Under the pieces are notes generated by a model, which saw only the letters and a program-made list of their open reading frames with translations, was not told where the DNA came from and did no database searches. A program made the translations under genes and the position numbers. From assembly GCA_034716415.1 (NCBI GenBank), contig JAYEJB010000025.1:1-15767 (forward strand): DNA of 15,767 nt, read 5' to 3'. Below, one piece after another: positions 14,399 through 15,767 of the stretch (the first letter of the stretch is position 1; each line of letters starts with the position of its first letter). Source of the stretch: JAYEJB01 sp034716415 (GTDB lineage Bacteria; Patescibacteriota; Patescibacteriia; SG8-24).

Positions 14399-14488
14399 TC
14401 AGATGCATCCCATGCAGTCGCCCAGCGTTACTGCCAGGCCGACTACGATGGCGATGACGACCGCTCCGAAGATGGTCTCAAAGTCCAT
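14399..14488 (-). CDS. 29-residue hydrophobic microprotein with C-terminal CxxC
   Basis: The frame begins with ATG at 14488, eight bases after an AAAGGAG ribosome binding site, and ends at TGA. It encodes a short acidic N-terminus (MDFE), one hydrophobic segment of about 17 residues (FGAVVIAIVVGLAVTLG, residues 7-23), then DCMGCI with a C25-x2-C28 pair. A single helix of this length would span the membrane. The cysteines could bind metal or form a disulfide. The ribosome binding site and the candidate terminator (14266-14310) support a real gene. Type I toxin, small subunit and lone membrane peptide are all possible; nothing in the family was recognised. Confidence 0.6.
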   Translation of the reverse strand: MDFETIFGAVVIAIVVGLAVTLGDCMGCI

Positions 14489-14722
14489 CGGCGTTCTCCT
14501 TTCTGCCGATCGGCGTTCTGAGCGCGCACATGTCCCCGAACCAATCACTTTCGCTCCGGTTCAGGGCAGGCCCCGCAGAGAGCCCATGCATTTTTGCGTG
14601 CCCAGGACGCTGACCGTCAGGCCTCGTTTTCTGAACGCGCGATCCGTCTCGCGCTCGGAAAAGGAGGTGGGGCGTTCCGCATGGTTTGACAACGCATGCG
14701 GAACGCCCCGGAGGAGGTCGCC

Positions 14723-14785
14723 ATGGTGCTGGGTAAGGGGTTGCCACACCCCTTTCCTGCCGCAGACACCGATCGGAATCGGTAG
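14723..14785 (+). CDS. 20-residue micro-ORF with ribosome binding site
   Basis: ATG at 14723 follows GAGGAGGT by five bases, and the frame ends at TAG 14783-14785. The peptide starts MVLGKGLPHPFPAADT and is neither hydrophobic nor recognisable. Its message region folds into hairpins at 14735-14754 and 14757-14794. It may be a leader peptide; it may also be chance. Confidence 0.3.
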   Translation: MVLGKGLPHPFPAADTDRNR

Positions 14786-14805
14786 CTCTGGCAGGAGGCG
14801 CTGTG

Positions 14806-14826
14806 ATGTTCAGCGCCTTGATTTAA
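14806..14826 (+). CDS. Six-residue micro-ORF (MFSALI) between a ribosome binding site and a terminator-like hairpin
   Basis: The short frame ATG-TTC-AGC-GCC-TTG-ATT-TAA follows an AGGAGG motif at 14793-14798 by seven bases. The start codon lies in the loop of a GGCGCT/AGCGCC hairpin (14797-14817). A hairpin with TGTTTT follows at 14833-14855. The layout resembles a leader-peptide attenuator, but the evidence is circumstantial. Confidence 0.25.
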   Translation: MFSALI

Positions 14827-14832
14827 GACGGG

Positions 14833-14855
14833 GGCGGCTGCAGTCCGCCTGTTTT
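14833..14855 (+). terminator. Terminator-like hairpin on the plus strand
   Basis: GGCGG and CCGCC enclose a 7-base loop (CTGCAGT), followed by TGTTTT. The stem is short but GC-only. Confidence 0.35.
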
Positions 14856-15128
14856 GGGGCTGATATCGGATCTTATGTCAGATCCGAGTGGGGAATCCGG
14901 CAGCGTTGGGCGTCGTTGGCCCGGTCGTTGTGGGCGCGAGTTGCGCGACTGCGTGCGGGCGATGATGGCGCTGGCCGCCGGTGCGTCGAGGGGTCGCGAT
15001 GCTGGTCGACTACCATCCTATGATCGAGTCGCTTTAAGCGACCCAGGATGATTGCCGGCTGCAGTGCGTGCCCTCGTCTGAAACCACGAGATACTCGTGG
15101 GCTCGGATGAGGTAGGGAGCGAGTCAAG

Positions 15129-15191
15129 ATGACTGCTCCCTTTCTCGAAGTTCGTACCCGGCTGATGCCAGGGACTTGCCCGTCGCGTTAG
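15129..15191 (+). CDS. 20-residue micro-ORF, weak support
   Basis: The frame starts at ATG 15129 inside the loop of the hairpin AGGGAGC...GCTCCCT (15114-15141) and ends at TAG 15189-15191. The peptide begins MTAPFLEVRTRL. No proper ribosome binding site is seen (TAGGGAG is distant), so it may not be translated. Confidence 0.15.
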   Translation: MTAPFLEVRTRLMPGTCPSR

Positions 15192-15225
15192 GTCAGGGCT
15201 GTTTGAGGGGTTGGGAGGGAGTGGT

Positions 15226-15363
15226 CTAGCGGTGGGTCGCCTCGAGCACCAGCTCGGCGTTTGCGACACCGGCACTGGGCGTGCTTGCGGTTACCTGCGT
15301 GAACAGGGCGACCGAAGCGATGAGCAGGGCGGCGAGCGTGATGGCGACGATATACTTGTACAT
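15226..15363 (-). CDS. 45-residue microprotein with signal-peptide-like N-terminus
   Basis: The ATG at 15363 is six bases after a perfect AGGAGG ribosome binding site (15374-15369). The peptide begins MYKY, then a hydrophobic stretch IVAITLAALLIASVALF (residues 5-21), and a polar end of about 20 residues with TASTPSAGVANAELVL. It resembles a secretion signal with a possible cleavage near residue 26-28, releasing about 18 residues, or a small membrane-anchored protein. A strong promoter (15623-15651) and a roughly 250-base structured leader precede it. A longer in-frame reading from 15513 lacks a ribosome binding site and is not preferred. Function unknown; no relative was recognised. 15192-15225 after it shows nothing. 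Confidence 0.65.
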   Translation of the reverse strand: MYKYIVAITLAALLIASVALFTQVTASTPSAGVANAELVLEATHR

Positions 15364-15374
15364 GGCTTCCTCCT

Positions 15375-15572
15375 GCTGCGTAAGGCCGCAGCGTACCCCA
15401 TGTCCATCCTTCGGACAGCGGGTTCGGCGCACCTTACGATGCGTCGGACTCACTGTCCGAACGGTGGAAAGAGCGGGCTTCTCATCCTGATCTCCACGAC
15501 AAGTCGAGATCATGGTGAGAAGCCTGTTTCCGGTCGCGTCTTCTTCCTGTGACGCGCTCGGGAATAGGCTTC
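15375..15572 (-). promoter_or_regulatory. Structured 5' leader of the 45-residue microprotein gene
   Basis: Four inverted repeats in the leader, listed from the start codon: 15375-15392 (GCTGCG/CGCAGC, directly beside the ribosome binding site); 15410-15461 (22-bp stem with an 8-base loop, a few wobbles and one C-A pair); 15476-15524 (19-bp stem, two imperfect pairs); and 15519-15572 (13-bp outer stem with inner CGCGTC/GACGCG). GAAGCC at 15519-15524 can pair either with GGCTTC at 15476-15481 or with GGCTTC at 15567-15572, so the last two hairpins exclude each other. This switching layout suits a riboswitch, attenuator or thermosensor, but no known class was recognised. Confidence 0.55.
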
Positions 15573-15622
15573 CCGCTATCGTTTTGCAATGTTCTTTTCT
15601 CTTTCTTCATCCTGACAAATGC

Positions 15623-15651
15623 ACTATAGCATATTATGTCAATCTTGTCAA
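15623..15651 (-). promoter_or_regulatory. Strong sigma70-like promoter for the 45-residue microprotein gene
   Basis: On the minus strand TTGACA (15651-15646) and TATAGT (15628-15623) are separated by 17 bases, near-consensus. Transcription would start close to 15616, giving a leader of about 250 bases. A second TTGACA lies 11 bases downstream of the first, so two RNA polymerase sites may overlap. 15652-15767 holds no gene; the contig ends in a G-run. Confidence 0.75.
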
Positions 15652-15767
15652 GACCCCGAGGGGGAATTTGGCTAGATTTGGCTAAAATAAGCTGTCAGGA
15701 AAGGTTGACAAAACGACAAAACCATGGACGGAAGCGGCGCCCGGGCCGAAAGCCGGGGGGGGCGGGC

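Larger units (their letters stand above)
14637..15141. other. Hairpin-rich region with no long gene
   Basis: About ten inverted repeats lie within 500 bases: 14637-14654; 14669-14709 (perfect 15-bp stem GGGGCGTTCCGCATG with an 11-base loop); 14735-14754; 14757-14794 (CTGCC...GGCAG enclosing ACCGAT-CGGA-ATCGGT); 14797-14817 (GGCGCT/AGCGCC); 14833-14849; 14867-14886; 15028-15042; 15072-15112 (CCTCGTC/GATGAGG enclosing CCACGAG-ATA-CTCGTGG); 15114-15141. The inverted repeats follow each other in a row, and most carry few mismatches. Several are next to ribosome-binding-site-like GGAGG motifs and short frames on the plus strand. This could be a structured noncoding RNA, a leader or a small-peptide locus. 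It is not recognisable as RNase P, tmRNA, SRP RNA or a group II intron. Confidence 0.65.

Noticed and set aside
14478..14531. 17-codon frame (MCALRTPIGRKENADGL) overlapping the start of the 29-residue gene
   Set aside because: Position would suit a translational-coupling leader, but it has no ribosome binding site; not enough support to call.
14854..14900. GGGGCTGATATCGG resembles the start of tmRNA
   Set aside because: No matching 3' end, no tag-reading frame and no CCA end were found.
14391..15023. 210-residue open frame on the plus strand through the hairpin region
   Set aside because: Composition is typical of chance frames in GC-rich DNA, it has no ribosome binding site, and it crosses the hairpins without coding-like bias.
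1..15767. tRNA, rRNA, RNase P RNA or CRISPR array
   Set aside because: No GGTTCGAATCC-type T-arm, no conserved rRNA or RNase P segment, and no regularly spaced direct repeats were seen.

Overview
The window (about 55-58 % GC by eye, standard genetic code, some AGGAGG-type ribosome binding sites) comes from a bacterium, probably an uncultured one. Eleven full-size genes are well supported. Almost all belong to cell-surface glycan biosynthesis: five glycosyltransferases (one GT4, three GT2, one GT-C-like membrane protein), a Wzx-type flippase, sugar-modifying enzymes, an alkaline-phosphatase-superfamily hydrolase, a nucleotidyltransferase-fold protein and a radical SAM enzyme. No gene here is taxon-diagnostic. 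A TGTCATTGCGAG-type palindrome at 11161-11249 belongs to a repeat style common in many uncultured lineages, including Patescibacteria, but it does not prove the placement.

Layout. 62-1080: a minus-strand radical SAM gene with its own terminator, a sigma70-like promoter and an operator-like palindrome. 1140-6886: a compact plus-strand operon with overlapping or nearly touching genes: GT4, flippase, nucleotidyltransferase-like, GT2, phosphatase-superfamily. It ends at a perfect bidirectional terminator (6906-6931). 6939-9903: convergent minus-strand pair, a GT-C-like membrane protein preceded by a GT2. 10118-11140: a minus-strand membrane-anchored GT2 whose metal-binding DXD is degenerate. 11252-13978: a tightly overlapping minus-strand trio of NAD(P)-dependent epimerase-like, TIM-barrel sugar isomerase/epimerase-like and FAD-dependent oxidoreductase, probably making or modifying one precursor.

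Repeats occupy the gaps of the minus-strand half. Two related 88-97 bp palindromes (9936-10023 and 14003-14099) share identical inner cores, while their outer arms differ by compensatory changes that keep the stem. The TGTCATTGCGAG-type repeat lies between 11140 and 11252.

13979-15767 holds no large gene but is not empty. It encodes two minus-strand microproteins with good ribosome binding sites: a 29-residue hydrophobic peptide ending in CxxC (14399-14488) and a 45-residue peptide with a signal-peptide-like N-terminus (15226-15363). The latter follows a strong promoter and a leader of about 250 nt with long hairpins, two of which compete for the same GAAGCC strand. Between the two genes, 14637-15141 carries about ten short inverted repeats and several plus-strand micro-ORFs. 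This block is the best candidate for something undescribed.

Working model (inference): the plus operon and the minus-strand genes together build, modify, flip and decorate a surface polysaccharide or glycolipid. The 3' region is a separate, RNA-structure-rich small-protein locus.
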